Below, one piece after another: positions 28,360 to 40,112 of a stretch of DNA of 64,000 nucleotides. The stretch comes from Bryopsis sp. KO-2023 (Eukaryota > Chlorophyta > Ulvophyceae > Bryopsidales > Bryopsidaceae): assembly GCA_030272585.1 (NCBI GenBank), contig BSYQ01000006.1, positions 4,923,001-4,987,000 on the forward strand, read 5' to 3'. The position numbers were made by a program, and so were the translations under genes. The notes below the pieces were generated by a model, which ran no database searches, was not told the DNA's origin, and was given only the letters and a program-made list of their open reading frames with translations. Each line of letters begins with the position of its first letter. The stretch's first letter is position 1.

Positions 28360-29776
28360 CGACTCCGTCTTGAACGCCATCCCAAACCAAAGGATCACCA
28401 GACCAATCGGTCATTCGTCCACCGGCCCCCTCGACGATGGGTACCAATGCCATGTAGTCATAGGGTTTCATGTCAGCCTCGACCACCAAATCGCAGAACC
28501 CACAAGATAGGAGTCCATAGGCATAACAGTCGCACCCATACAATGGCATCTTGACCTGTGAAAGAAGAGCAAAATGGAAAATTTATTACCTCCACCCCAC
28601 CCCCCCTCCCTCACCAGTAAGGAATACAAACACACAAGTTGCAAAATCAACAGCATGGCACAGCTTCAAATCTTGGTTGAGATGCAGCCGTGGGGACTGT
28701 GGGTTACGATATGGTTTGCTGAGCTCTCACCTCATCCCGGATCTTTTCAAAAATCGGCCAGTTTTTGCCTTGAAACATGTCTGGGCTTGTCGAGTACATG
28801 TAAGCAGAATCCACAGTCGGACACTTGCGTGTCTGTATCGGTTTTCCATTCAACTGTGATTGCTTTCCAGTCACGCCCACCCATCTTTCCCTGGAGATCG
28901 GTTGATCCATGATGCCGAGAACGGGCACCCCTTTGTGCAGCAGAGCAATCAAGGTTCCAAACAAAGGCTTTCCTGAAGCACATTTCACTTTCGAGTCGAA
29001 ATGTGGTAATATGGATGTTGAGGAATTGACACTTTGGTTGCTACCGCACCGCACAATGTATCTCCAAACAATTTTCTTGGATGACTGAGCTCTCTGTCGT
29101 GTGCAACGATGATCTGATTGCTCCTCCGTGTGGGGTTGCAATCCACCCCTACTGAAGTTTTCGTAATTCGTAATACCACCCACCAGTAATAAAGCTTTTT
29201 GTCCCATCGATGGGGTCCAAAACCCACAACCAATCTTTGCCGTCGCCTTCCCCAACATGGAGTCCCTCCTCTTCTCCAAAAATGCTGTGATCGGGGCAAC
29301 ACTCATGGATGATTTTCTTCATGGCGGCTTCAGACTGACGATCCGCAATCGTCACTGGGCTTTCATCTCCTTTGGTGTCGATCGCTACTGGCGTCCTTTC
29401 AGCACACCACATGAAGTCAGATTCGTTTCTGGATAAAAACAACCCCACTGGGACGCCATCTGCCCATAGTTGAGCGATTCGATGGAGCGCCGACGAGACG
29501 CCCAATCAAAACAGGAACAATGAACGGTGTCCAAAGTCGTCATAAGCGTCGCATAGGCCTAGTAAAAAGCTCACAGCCGCACGCCCCCAAGAGAAACGCG
29601 GTCGCCATCCCCCACCTGAAGTATGAGCTGACTACCCTGCCGGCGGCATCAGCCATCTTGTGGGCGACTCGAAGGTGATCTTCGTTGGCCCCGAGCGCTC
29701 TCGTCACAGATCCTCGCTTTCGGCAACCAGCGCCATCACCTTTCGGCATCCTGTGGAGCGCAGTGCCTGAAAGCAT
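28250..29776 (-). CDS. HISN7: Histidinol-phosphate phosphatase, IMPase family (HISN7/IMPL2-like)
   Basis: Four exons: 29776-29616, 29395-29184, 28972-28731, 28555-28250; 306 residues. Start is the first ATG after an in-frame TGA; the Arg/Ser-rich N-terminus fits a plastid transit peptide. Inositol-monophosphatase-fold motifs: SPVTIADR, GEEEG (Glu95), DPIDGTKSF (114-122, the metal site), and KPYDYMALVPIVEGAGG near the C-terminus. GKPLFGTLIALLHKG, GIMDQPISRERWVG and PLYGCDCYAYGLLS match the plant HISN7 enzymes, which remove phosphate from L-histidinol phosphate in plastid histidine synthesis. The 3' end is odd: a 68-base tandem duplication changes frame, so the protein ends KPGKKKWWRQLM after the normal DLHAQALEFL. 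Confidence 0.92.
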
Positions 29777-31222
29777 CAGACCGAACAGCCATACTTTAAG
29801 TACTGGCACTTTCAGATCTCAACAAGAGTTGGCAAGCTCAGGCAAGACCATCGCCTGGCAAGAAACGAAACAGTTGACGTTGTACATTATCGGCCGCCTC
29901 GTCAGAGAAGGCGACTTCGACACTGAAAGACGATGTACGGTGGTCGATAACGCCATAGTTGCGCTGGATGCAAGGAACTCCCCTGCTTCGAAACACCATT
30001 TTGCACTCGATCAAAACTCCAACAGGAACGGCGAAAACAGCGTCAGGGGTGACTGTCCCACTCTGTCTGCCAGATTCTGCGAGAGCGATAAGAGGTTTCA
30101 CACGAGGGGGGCTGGCAGGCTGGGTCATGCATGGGGTTGTGTGCCTCAACTATCGCTGGAAGGAAAGACCCAACGTAGGAAAAGGATGGCCGACAACGAG
30201 GAGAGTGTACATGGATGGAGGGGGCTGTAAAAGTCCCTAAGGAAATACTGCACTCATTTGCCCTGGTTTCCAGGCCTGAGTTTCAGGAAGTTTCAGCAGC
30301 CGGAGCATTTAGGACAATGGAAAATAGCAGATGATCCATGTACATTGAGTTGATCCTCCTGTGGGGTCGTGCGTTCCAGGCTCAGGTTTTCTTTGCGTCA
30401 CTTTCTTGCGATGCAGACGATGCGGCTGCATATTCCATCGAAGCAGAATGCAGGAAACCGCACGCCGTTTGTATCGGGATGCAGGAGGGTGTGACTGGTC
30501 CTCAACCGCCAAGATGCGAGAATGGTCGGTTTTTGAGGGCGGTTGAGGACCAATCACACCACCACTCTCGCATCTTGGTGAATGCCCGCAAACGCCATGC
30601 ATGTCCGCAACCCCCATGTCCGAAGATCTTTGACCAACAATTACCCAGTGGTAGTGGGTGTAGTCACAGGAGGCCGTTCCCAAACAATTTCCCCAACAAC
30701 GAGGAGTTATCACATCGCAGTCACTCGACGATAGAAATGCCTTTTGGACTGTCTGGTGGCACTTCTGACATGGCGGCCAACCCCATTTCTTCAGTCGTGC
30801 AGGGCGCTTCAGCGCGGGTTGGACAGGTCACCGGATGGCTACTAACAATGGTCGATTCAGAAAGGGACGCACTCGCCAACTCGCGCACCCAGCGCCGTGC
30901 TTTGCAGCAAACCTGCCAGGTTGGACGCCATGAAAAAAAAAGGGGCTCACACTCACGTTCTGCTTTTCCGTAACCAAACCACACACTTCACGTTTGATTC
31001 TCAAAAGCGCTTTATTGTCATAGGCTGCAAAAAAGTTAAAATGTGTGATTTGGGTGTGAGGTTTGCCTTCACCTCAAAAACCTTGAGACGGAGGGCGTGT
31101 TATTTCTCGCGTTATCCCCCTATTCGAGGCAGCGTTGCGAAACAAATACAACCCAAAGGACGAGTGACTTTAGTCCCGCTTCTCAGGACGGGGTGCTAGA
31201 GTGTGACAAATATATAGCAGAG
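29777..31222. promoter_or_regulatory. Divergent region HISN7 / CLC, with nested inverted repeats
   Basis: About 1.45 kb between divergent start codons; open frames here have no family match. It carries the crossing inverted repeats at 30488-30577 listed separately. Promoter function is inferred. Confidence 0.35.
30488..30577. repeat. Two interleaved inverted repeats (pseudoknot-capable)
   Basis: A 23-base arm at 30488-30510 pairs with 30538-30560 with one mismatch (core GGTCCTCAACCGCC). A second arm, CAAGATGCGAGA at 30510-30521, pairs perfectly with 30566-30577. The order L1-L2-R1-R2 means the two stems cross. Confidence 0.88.
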
Positions 31223-33142
31223 ATGGACGAGACTCAGGCTCCCTTGTTGGACACTTCAAACCACGCACGGAAGAGAAACTGGAAAACAGTGCTCGAGGAC
31301 AAATGGCGTGCTATCAGACTTTCACTGCGGGAGCCCACGCACCGAAATCTGGTGATCATGGCGACGTTCATTGGAATCATCTCCGGGTTAATATCCTTGG
31401 CGTATTCTTATTCGTTGGACAGGCTCCTCCACGGAACGTGGAAGTGGTTTCCCGAAACAGTGCTCCTACCCTTGCTGGAAAAGGCCCACGCTCGTTGGGA
31501 ATGGTTTCCAGCCCCTACAAACGTTGGATGGATTTACACCGTTTTCGTGGCCAGCTTGTTTGGAGCAACCGCCGGCATGATGCAGATTCTTGTCGGAGAC
31601 CCGGGTGATATGCCGAGCACGTTCCAAACGGTCCACAGCGAGGGAATTATACCAATTAAAACAGCGCCTGCGATGTACCTGTGCTCAACTTTCAGCATTG
31701 TGGCTGGGGCAAGCGTGGGACCGGAGGCGCCAGTGCTCGCGGTGTGTGGTGCGGCCATAAGCTGGTTGAGCCAAGTGGTCATGGGGCACTCCGGGCAAAT
31801 GTTGAAGAGTTGCACGCTGATGGGCATGGCCGCCGGCCTCACGTCGCTGTTTGGTGTCAGTTTTGGAGGTGAGCAAAGGCCTGTGAAAGAGAGACGTCAG
31901 CTGTGGGGGGGTGCTTGCTTGTTCGGCATGGAAAGTGGTTATGTTGGTTGATGGAGGGGTGTTTATGGGTGATACTCATTTTTCACACTGCCAGCTTCTA
32001 GCCTCCTCCCCTATTTTTTGTGTGTCGAACACACGTGAGCTCCTGCCAAATCCGTCGCATAACCTTTCTTTGTGGTTTTTTGTTGTTGCTGTTTTCCTTC
32101 CACGCTGAACTAAAATTAGGCATTTTTCGACGTTTTCTTCGCTCTGAACGCAATATATTGCTCTGGTTGACTAGGCGCGGTGTTCGCATTCGAGGTTCTG
32201 CACACCAACGGCTTGCAGTACTACGAGACGCTCCCGTATGGCGTTTTCGCCAGCATCTTGTGTTTGGCGGTCCACCGTGGGCTGTGGAACTTGGAGCCTT
32301 TTGGGCAAATCTGGACCTTCGAAGAGGTCCTCCAGGAAACCGACACTCGCCACATTGGCGCTGGCTTTCTGATTGGCCTTCTTGCGATTGTGCTCACATT
32401 GATGTTCCAGCAGCTTTTCGCCTTCTTCAAATCCTTGTGGGGTAAACTGGGTCTGGTGGACTGCAAGCGCCCGGTGGTCACAGGGTTGGTTGGAGGCATC
32501 GTTGTTGGGATCATAGGGGTTTTCCTCCCAGCGACAATGTTCTGGAGCGAATTCGAAATGGGGACGGTGGCCGACGATTCCGTGCCCCTTGAGCATGTCT
32601 GGCCAAAGGGTGGCTTCTGGGGGTTGACACCTTTCAGAAGGGGAAGATACACGATGGGGTTGTGGTTCCTTCTGGGATTCGTCAAATTGGTGACGATCAC
32701 GGCCTCCGTCGTTTCAGGCTTGCGTGGTGGTTTCATTTTCCCGCTGATGTTTGCTGGGGCATGCATCGGCCAGGGTTTGGCCGCCATTCCTGGAATCCCG
32801 TGGTGGAGCGCGCTTCCGTCTTCCCTCATCGCCCTTTCGCTCGGTGGCGCGTTCACCACTGGAATCACAAGAACCCCGTTTGCATGCACTTTGATTTTGT
32901 CCATGCTCTCGGGGATTCCGCAGGCGACGGTCCCCACGTTGGTTGCATGTCTCGTGACGTTTTTCGGAACGATGGACCGCCCGTTCTTCAAAACGCAACA
33001 GAACCGGCCGGACATCGTTATCTTGGAGGCCGCTTCTTCCGAAGCGCAAGCGTCGCCGGTCTGTGGCGGCGGTAAAAGAGACATCGAGTCGCACCCCCCT
33101 ATGCAGCCCCGTCGGTCTGACAGCGTGCAGTCGTACCGCTAG
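31223..33142 (+). CDS. CLC-family chloride channel/transporter, atypical filter
   Basis: Two exons, 31223-31868 and 32175-33142, phase 1; 537 residues. Start MDETQAPLLDTS chosen as the first ATG with a soluble N-terminus; the frame is open further upstream (to 31097). Many hydrophobic helices span the protein. The CLC signature segments are present but unusual: GDPGDMPSTFQTV where GSGIP is expected, GASVGPEAPVL where GxEGP is expected, and GLRGGFIFPLMFAGACIG for the GxFxP helix. No CBS domains follow; the protein ends with a short Ser/Pro-rich tail. The GPEAP form recalls bacterial YfeO-like members more than typical plant CLCs. Ion selectivity and location are unknown. Confidence 0.88.
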
Positions 33143-34370
33143 AAAAAAAAATGGAGCATTCTTAGAAAACTATAGTGCAAGGGGTAGATTCACATGGAGT
33201 ACATTTAGGCGTAACACGAGGGGGAAACATTTCAAAATCGAGAAAACAAAAACAAAAATGGGTTCAGCGGTGCACTTTTTTTCTCACCAGATTCTAACAT
33301 GGGTTATGCATACACAAACTACTAATTTTATTTTCCTCTGCAGTCGTCAGAAAGGAAAGAGAAGTCTTTTTTTTTTTCTTTTAGTTCACACAGAAAAATG
33401 GATGCGCATCGATCTAGATCTAGATTCCTACTCGATGTGCATGTCAGATTATTGTTTTCCCCAAACCGGTCTCAACCTGCAGTGGATTTTCAGATGCATC
33501 AAAGAGCAACTCTTAGACATCTGCACTGATGTTGCGGTTTGGGCGTTTTTTTATTGGGGAAGGGGAAAAGGGAGGGGGAAGGGGGGGTTTGAAAGCAATT
33601 GGGAAAGCATTTTATTCATTGCTGATGGTTGTGACCCTGGTGAGCGGCATAAGCGATCTGTACAGTAGGTTGATCAGTTATTTGGATGTGCTTGCGGGGG
33701 AGAGGCATGTCAAGTAAGTGTTCTTAGGAAATGGGGGGACGTGGATGCATGGGAGTCAAACAATGCAACCTGTTCGGTGTTTGGGGATGAGTTGATGGGG
33801 GTCTTTTTTCTCGTTGCTCATCGGAGGGAAAGTTAGGTGGTCCAGGGGGGAAGGGGGGAAGGAGAGAAGGAACGGGGGAAATGGGGTGTAATTGTGATTT
33901 TTGTCAAGCTGCCAGTGAGTTTCAGGAGGGACTAATCGTCTCTCAATTGGTTTTGAGACATGTGATAACATATAACATATGTGTGACATTGCCAAAGCAT
34001 AGCCAAAAAACTATGTTCAGTCAAAGCACTGCAGGGTGGTGTAGCGCTTGCTGTACCTTTCACACCAATACATTGGCCCATGGAGGGTTGGTAGATATCA
34101 AAAATGTGTTGGAAATACCAAGATTTTGTTCATCGACCAATTGCTATGAAAAATCAACTGGTGCATCGGAATGTTCGATAACACCCCTTCTCCGCCGCCC
34201 CCGGATTGCACTCGACCGCTCCCAGCAAAAAGAAGAACAGTTTTGAAGGAGGCAATAAATCTTGACCTGCCAGTGAGGACAATCATTGTTCAGAAGAGCT
34301 AGCGCCGCCACACACACACACACACATAGGAAGCGGAAAAGGAAATTACACGTACAAGGCTACATAAGAA
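33143..34370. other. Intergenic CLC to secreted-protein gene
   Basis: No confident gene. One exon-like piece ends at a GTAAGTG donor (about 33,714), with hydrophobic frame FYSLLMVVTLVSGISDLYSRL, but no start or partner exon could be fixed. A GATCTAGATCTAGATT palindrome is at about 33,411-33,427 and a CA microsatellite at 34,309-34,326. Confidence 0.4.
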
Positions 34371-35248
34371 ATGGACATGAAGGCAGTAGTGCTGCTGGGA
34401 GTTTGTGCAGTTTTGGTTGCTACAGCGAGCGGAGATTCAGGTGGGAAAAGAATCGGCGTGATGCTCCTCGACCAACTGAACTGTGCTCACTTTCGCGCGT
34501 CTTTGTGTAGAATGCACCTTTTCGATGTTGGTTGTATCGCAGTGAATCCAGGATTTGGGGAATGGTGGTGTTAACAAGTGTGCATTTTCTGGTGTCAGGT
34601 TGCGGTCTCGACTTGTCAGATGAAGTGCAGCGGTTCAAAGCCGATCTTGTGGAAATGAGCGGCGGCCAACAAGTTGTGTGCAGCAGCTACCCCATCAAGC
34701 TGTTCCCTTGCTTGTTCTGCGAATGCCAAGACGAGTGGGAGTTTGTGAAGGAGGATCCACAGCCAGGCGCGGAGAAGGCCACTGAAAACCAGTATCAATG
34801 CAGGTGGCGTGGGGATGTCGCTGAGAATGTCGAAGAAGCTCAGAAAACCATCCAGCTGGTCCGAGAGGACGCCGCCAAAAACACTGAAAGAGTCAGAAGG
34901 GGCGTGCAGAACGTCCGCGACAACGTGAAAAGAGCCACGGGAAATCCTCTCGGTGCGGTAACTCGGGACCCTGAGACGGGGAAATATTTTTTCACCCAGG
35001 ATGACAATGCCGCTAACATCGCCTTGGAAGGGGGGAGGAATTTGATCAGGTTCGAGGCCGGTTTGGAAGTGAGCGACGAACTGTCGGAATCAACCAGCGG
35101 TGCCAGGCTCCGTGGCGATTTCGAAGCAGGGATTAATGGCGGCGCAGTCGTCAGCGAAAGAAACGGTGTCTGGCGAACAGCTGTTGTTGGAACCGCCGCA
35201 GCAGATGGGGATATCAGAGTCAGGGTTGGGCCAGGTATCGATAGGTAG
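34371..35248 (+). CDS. Small secreted protein, unknown function
   Basis: Two exons, 34371-34440 and 34599-35248, phase 1; 239 residues. A clear signal peptide (MKAVVLLGVCAVLVATASG) is followed by a Cys-containing region (six cysteines including PCLFCECQ), then a long charged amphipathic helix with EEAQKTIQLVREDAAKNTERV, which recalls apolipoprotein-, LEA- or coiled-coil-like segments, and a C-terminal beta-like part (RLRGDFEAGINGGAVVSE). I do not recognise a family. Codon use and splicing look normal for this genome. Confidence 0.75.
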
Positions 35249-35983
35249 ATTCTACGGGTGGAGTAGGGTGGAAATAGGGGCGTTGGATTGTTGATTCGCT
35301 TTTAAGAGTTGAGACTGAGAAACAATTGTTCGAGTGGCTGCTGAGTGTTTCCATGCATGGCGATGAGCTGTCGAAACCGTATGAGGGAAAACTCGTGGTT
35401 CGAAAAACTACGATGCAAAATCAAACCTTCAGACCTTATTATGCACCTCTCGACACAGCTCCCAGTCTTCACAGAACCTGTTGATTGGCCCCTTTCGTTC
35501 GACCGAGCGGCGAAAGGAAAAGCGCATGTGTTTGGTGGCCCTTTCATCTGGCTCCCCCTATCGTCGAACTTCCAGCAGTTTCCTCTCAAAACGAATTTAG
35601 CACGTCATGAGTCATTTATCTCCTGTGTCGTGTTTGCGGAGGACTGTCCTCAAGCCCCCGACCCGACAATTCTCGCAAACACCGCAAAACGCTCCACACC
35701 AATGGAATCCCCACGAAGGGACCACGATATCAGGTGATTATTCCTCCGCCGACACAGTCATGATCTTTTCCGTTGCGATACTGTTTTTTTGCTGCCCGAA
35801 AGAGCACCTAATCCACGAAAGGGTGCATTAAGACGGCTACACAGTCCCAGATCTAAACCCATCACAATGACAATTCCTTCAATTATGGACTTGACTGAGA
35901 AAGGGCAGTACAGCATCCACTCACATTGATGGGTTAGTCAAGCTCTCAAACCCCCAACACAAATTGATGGATGCATTGATCAA
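35249..35983. other. Intergenic, JMJD4 promoter side
   Basis: No gene supported; an open frame at 35345-35737 has no recognisable features. Confidence 0.5.
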
Positions 35984-38900
35984 ATGAGGGGGTTTTCCAC
36001 CAAACATATTTGGTCGACTGTCTTGCTCCGCAGTTCTGAGGCGATCGAGCGATTGCTGGAGTCCTGGCAGCCACCAGCTATTCCAGAGGTGGGCATCGTC
36101 CGTCAAAACAGCTGAGTTTTCCCTATCAATGGCCAAAAAAGGGAAAAGGGTCTGTCTAATTCCATGGAGGAAAGGAAAGCAGATATCATATGACAACGCT
36201 GCTCATTTTGAAAATTTTGCGGGCATTGATCGTCTTTTGGTGTGATCTGCTGAGACAGTCCATTGAATGTCCATTTTTTTTGAGTTTGGTTTAAATTTTC
36301 CAGGAAGATCCTGCTTTGAGTGGGTGTTACAAGCTCCCGGATGAAAACGGAGCGGAAAATGCTGAAGGTAAAATTGCAATGGCATTGCTGAGAAATTGTT
36401 TCTCGTAATTCGTCCCCGAGAATTAATTATTAAACAACTGCAGTGGTGATTGAAGTCTGGATTAACACTGCTCAATTGGTGTCAATTTCTTTGAACGGGT
36501 TGGCTTTGGACGGCAGGAATAAAGGAAATTGACCGGAGAACAGTGGATGACCTTTCGTACGAGGAATTTGTGGTGGAATATATGGCAAAGAACAAACCGG
36601 TCATCATACAGGTATAAAAGGTCTGTGGGTGGAGATGCAGAAAATTAGAGGAAAATCAAAATCCGAAATTATATTTCCATCTGTTGTCAGGGATCCTGCA
36701 GAGAATTTTTGAAACTCACCTGCCCTCTTCCAAAAAAAACGTTTTGCTGTATAGTTGATGTGCATTTCATTTTTTTTTTTCTTGTGTTTTTGGGAGGGGG
36801 GGAGAGGGGGGCACACATCATGTTAAAGTGTGCTGTTTGATTTTGGTTGTGGCAAGGATTGCATCAGAAGTACTTGTGTGAATGTTTGTGTGTTGTGTGT
36901 GTGTCAAGGGATGTGCGGATGACTGGCGGTGTGTCAGGGATTGGGTCACAGATGACGGGAAAGTGGATTGTGCAAGCCTGGTTTCAGAATTTGGAAAAAG
37001 CACAGTCAACATCACCGACACAAGCAGGTGCACTGAATTTAATTTGTCCATATCGATATCATCTTTTCGTGGGTGTCATTCAAACACAGGAATCGTGCTT
37101 CTATTATTGTAGAGCGGTATAATAATATCACTCATTTGCATAGTGTACAGGCTTCGAGACTTTGAGCATCGATGTCATACAATTAAAAAATAAAAATAGA
37201 AAAAAGAATGTCATGTGTTTAAAAAAAAAAAAAAAAAAAAAAAAAATAGAAACAAGAATATCATGTGTTGTTTTGGGCTGCGTTAACTGTGTTCTAAACA
37301 GAGTGAGGGGAGTGGGTCTTCAGAAAATTCTGCAAAAAGTGTGTGTGAATTTTTTTTTAAACTGTCCCTTTGTTTTTTCCACCCCCTCTTTCGCTTGGTT
37401 GTCCCCACCATCGTATCATGCTTTCATACATATTGAAGGTCAAACCAGGGAAGCGACCAAAGGAAAAAACAATGTATGACTTCAGGAAGCATGGCGGCTG
37501 TGGTCCAGAAGAAATCATGAGCGTTGCAGAGTATTTCGTTTGGTTTTTCCTGCGGGGCCCCAATGACCTTAAATATCTGAAAGATTGGCACTGCGCTGCA
37601 GAATCCAAGCACAACAAAGTAAGCTGCAACAGGAGGTTCACGAAATATTTCTTCTTCTTTTCTTACACTTTTATTCTTTATTTCTTCTCTTTTCCGAAAA
37701 TATTACCTGTCGGGAACGTGAATTTTATGTGGAAATCTGACCCAATCAGTATGCAAGGTTTGATAGAATTGAGAACACACATCCATTTAAATACAAACTC
37801 ATTTTGCGCAGGGGCTCCTGCTGTGCTTCTCTTTGACGAAAGTCAATTTCCTCTTTTTTTTTTTTCATTATAGTGTTTTCCTATCATGGAATTTCATGCT
37901 GATTTTGTTTTCTTTTTGCGTTACGGATTATTGTAACAGTTCTACAAGCTTCCCCATTATTTTCGGGAAGACTGGCTGAACGATTACTTGGATTCGTGGA
38001 GTGCGGGTTTCGCCGATGAAAGGGTCTCCTCCCAGAGTGTGGAAAATTGCATAGATTCAGAAGAACAGCAACAACAGCAGCAGCAAAACAGCGCTTCCTG
38101 TTCAGATTATCGATTTGTGTATGTTGGACCGAAGGGCTCTTGGACGCCGCTGCATTCCGATGTTTTGCGGTCCCACAGTTGGTCTACAAATGTTTGCGGT
38201 AGGAAAAGGTAAATTCTGATTTTTTTTTTAAACTATGATGATGATGATTTGTATTTGTATTTCCTTCTGTCAAATGGTGGTGATTTTTTATTTTTTTTCT
38301 GATGAGGAATTCTGAAATTTCAAATTTTTTGGGTATTTATGTGCTGGTTCTTTTTTTTTCCAGGCGGATTTGATTTCTTGCTTTAATTTTTATTTTGCTT
38401 CTTTTTTTTCTCGTCCCCCCCCCCCCCCCCTCCTGCAATATGCATGCATTTCAAATGTTGATCTGTGCAAAAAGTGTTATTTCTGGCAATATCTGCTGGC
38501 TTGCGATGTCTTTTTCCTCTCGAACCTTTTCCAGTTTCCACAAAAAAATTATGGCTTCGTTTCATTTCGAATTGATGATAACTTTTTTTTTTCCTGTGGC
38601 CCCCCGCTTTGAATCCCAGATGGTTGATTCTACCCCCTCATCTGACCTCGCTGATCTATGACAGACATGGAAAACGCATGGCCCCAGATTTTTCACTGGC
38701 TGGGATGTCTGTTTCCCCTGATAATTTCCCCAACATACAGAAAGCAGCCGATCATGCCATCGAATGCATCCAGGAAAGCGGGGAATCCATTTTTATTCCA
38801 TGTGGCTGGCATCACTCCGTCGAGAATTTAGAGGACACTCTGTCGGTGAATCATAATTGGATCAATGGATTCGGGGTCCACTGGACGTGGGCTTTGGTCA

Positions 38901-39518
38901 GACAGAAGTCTCGGGATGCACGAGCAATGATTGAAGATTGCAGGTCGTGTTTTGAAACTCCGTTCGATATTATTCTGGGACGAATTATGTTTTCTTTGTC
39001 ATGTGAATAGAAAAAGAGTGATAAGAAAGAAAAAAAAGAAGTCAGGGAAAAAACTGCAAGGTATTTTTCGCTCCTCAAAATCCACCTATTTGCATGACGG
39101 AAAAATAATAGGAATAAATATAAACTAAGAAAGAAAGAAAAAAATATATATATATATATTTTTATATTTATGTTTGAATATTTTATTGTATTAATATTTA
39201 TTTTTAATCATTTCCAGGGACACATGCTCTGTGGACGAATTTGAGGAATTGGCAGACAGAAATGCCAAGGCAGATTGTGGGATGGACGTTGCCTCGTTTC
39301 ATGCCTTTCTTGTGTTTGCATTAGAAAGGGTTCTGCAGAACTTGAGGGAGGGGGCGGGAATGCCAGGATTTCATTTGTTGAGTTTGAACCAAATAAGAAA
39401 CGTTCTGGTCAGCATGCAAGAAGCCACAGGTGTGGAAAAAAGGAAAATAAGGAAAATAAAAATAAATGATGTGCTTGTAAAAAAAATCAGAAGGGATGCT
39501 TTTTCAGGGAATTTCTAG
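35984..39518 (+). CDS. JmjC-domain 2-oxoglutarate oxygenase, JMJD4-like
   Basis: Eight exons in consistent phase: 35984-36088, 36304-36367, 36517-36611, 36909-37027, 37486-37618, 37940-38208, 38620-38943, 39218-39518; 469 residues if read to the TAG at 39516, close to human JMJD4 (about 463). The N-terminal DLSYEEFVVEYMAKNKPVIIQ is the usual JmjC entry helix. YLKDWH is conserved. VYVGPKGSWTPLHSDVLRSHSWSTN supplies the iron-binding His244-x-Asp246, and FIPCGWHHSVENLEDTLSVNHNW the distal His327. By family knowledge JMJD4 hydroxylates the termination factor eRF1. A short Glu/Gln-rich insert (EEQQQQQQQ) precedes the core. The last exon may instead be spliced at 39429 to the ACT-domain exon downstream (see findings). 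Confidence 0.9.
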
Positions 39519-39627
39519 GATTATTTTGGTGCGAATATGAATGTGTTCTTTTCTGGTTCGAGTGTCAAATAAGGTAGCACGTTTTCATTTATTTTGGGGA
39601 GTGTTTTTTTCATTTTATGTTTGCCAG

Positions 39628-40112
39628 ATATACAGACTGACTACCTGGGTATCCAGTCTGACATCGATCGCATCGACCAAGCGACAGCCATGGATGGTGC
39701 CGGATCATTCCCCCAGAACTGCACTTCGACCGGTTTGAATTTGACAGTGCTTCCTGGTCACTTAGCTGTGGTCAGACTTGCTCCGGATTGGCAAGGCGAT
39801 CCTTGGTGGATAACTTCAGATTTTATTTCGGTTACAAAAACCCCAGACGAGCTGTCCATCGTTTGCAGAGAGGATGTGGTTCCAAGCGATATGGCGATGG
39901 TGCAATCTGGGTTTTCCTGCCTGAAGGTCCAGGGGCCGTTGGATTTTTCTCTGGTGGGCATACTGGCTGAATTGACGGGGATCCTGGCCGAAGCTAGGGT
40001 AACGGTGTTCGTTATCTCGACGTTCGACACGGATTACATAATGGTTCAAAAAGGGGATGTCGAACTGGCTGCTCAAGTTTTGATGCAAAATGGCCACAGA
40101 GTCGAGTTTTGA
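39628..40112 (+). CDS. ACT-domain protein of COG3603/ACT_7 type
   Basis: One exon open to the stop at 40110. If it is a separate gene, the start is the ATG at 39690 (context GCCATGG), giving 140 residues. The protein reads like bacterial ACT-domain proteins: LNLTVLPGHLAVVRLAPD, FISVTKTPDELSIVC, a GPLDFSLVGILAELTGILAEA helix, and ISTFDTDYIMVQKGDVELAAQVL. Such paired ACT folds usually bind amino acids; the animal arginine sensor CASTOR is a distant relative. The exon begins right after an AG acceptor at 39627 in phase 1, which matches a donor in the last JMJD4 exon, so it may be the C-terminal domain of a fusion rather than its own gene. Confidence 0.8.

Noticed and set aside
30338..30973. 211-codon plus-strand open frame
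   Set aside because: It runs through the inverted repeats in a promoter region and resembles no protein family.
33585..33717. Hydrophobic exon-like frame with GTAAGTG donor
   Set aside because: No start codon or convincing partner exon; joining to the next AG gives a stop after three codons.
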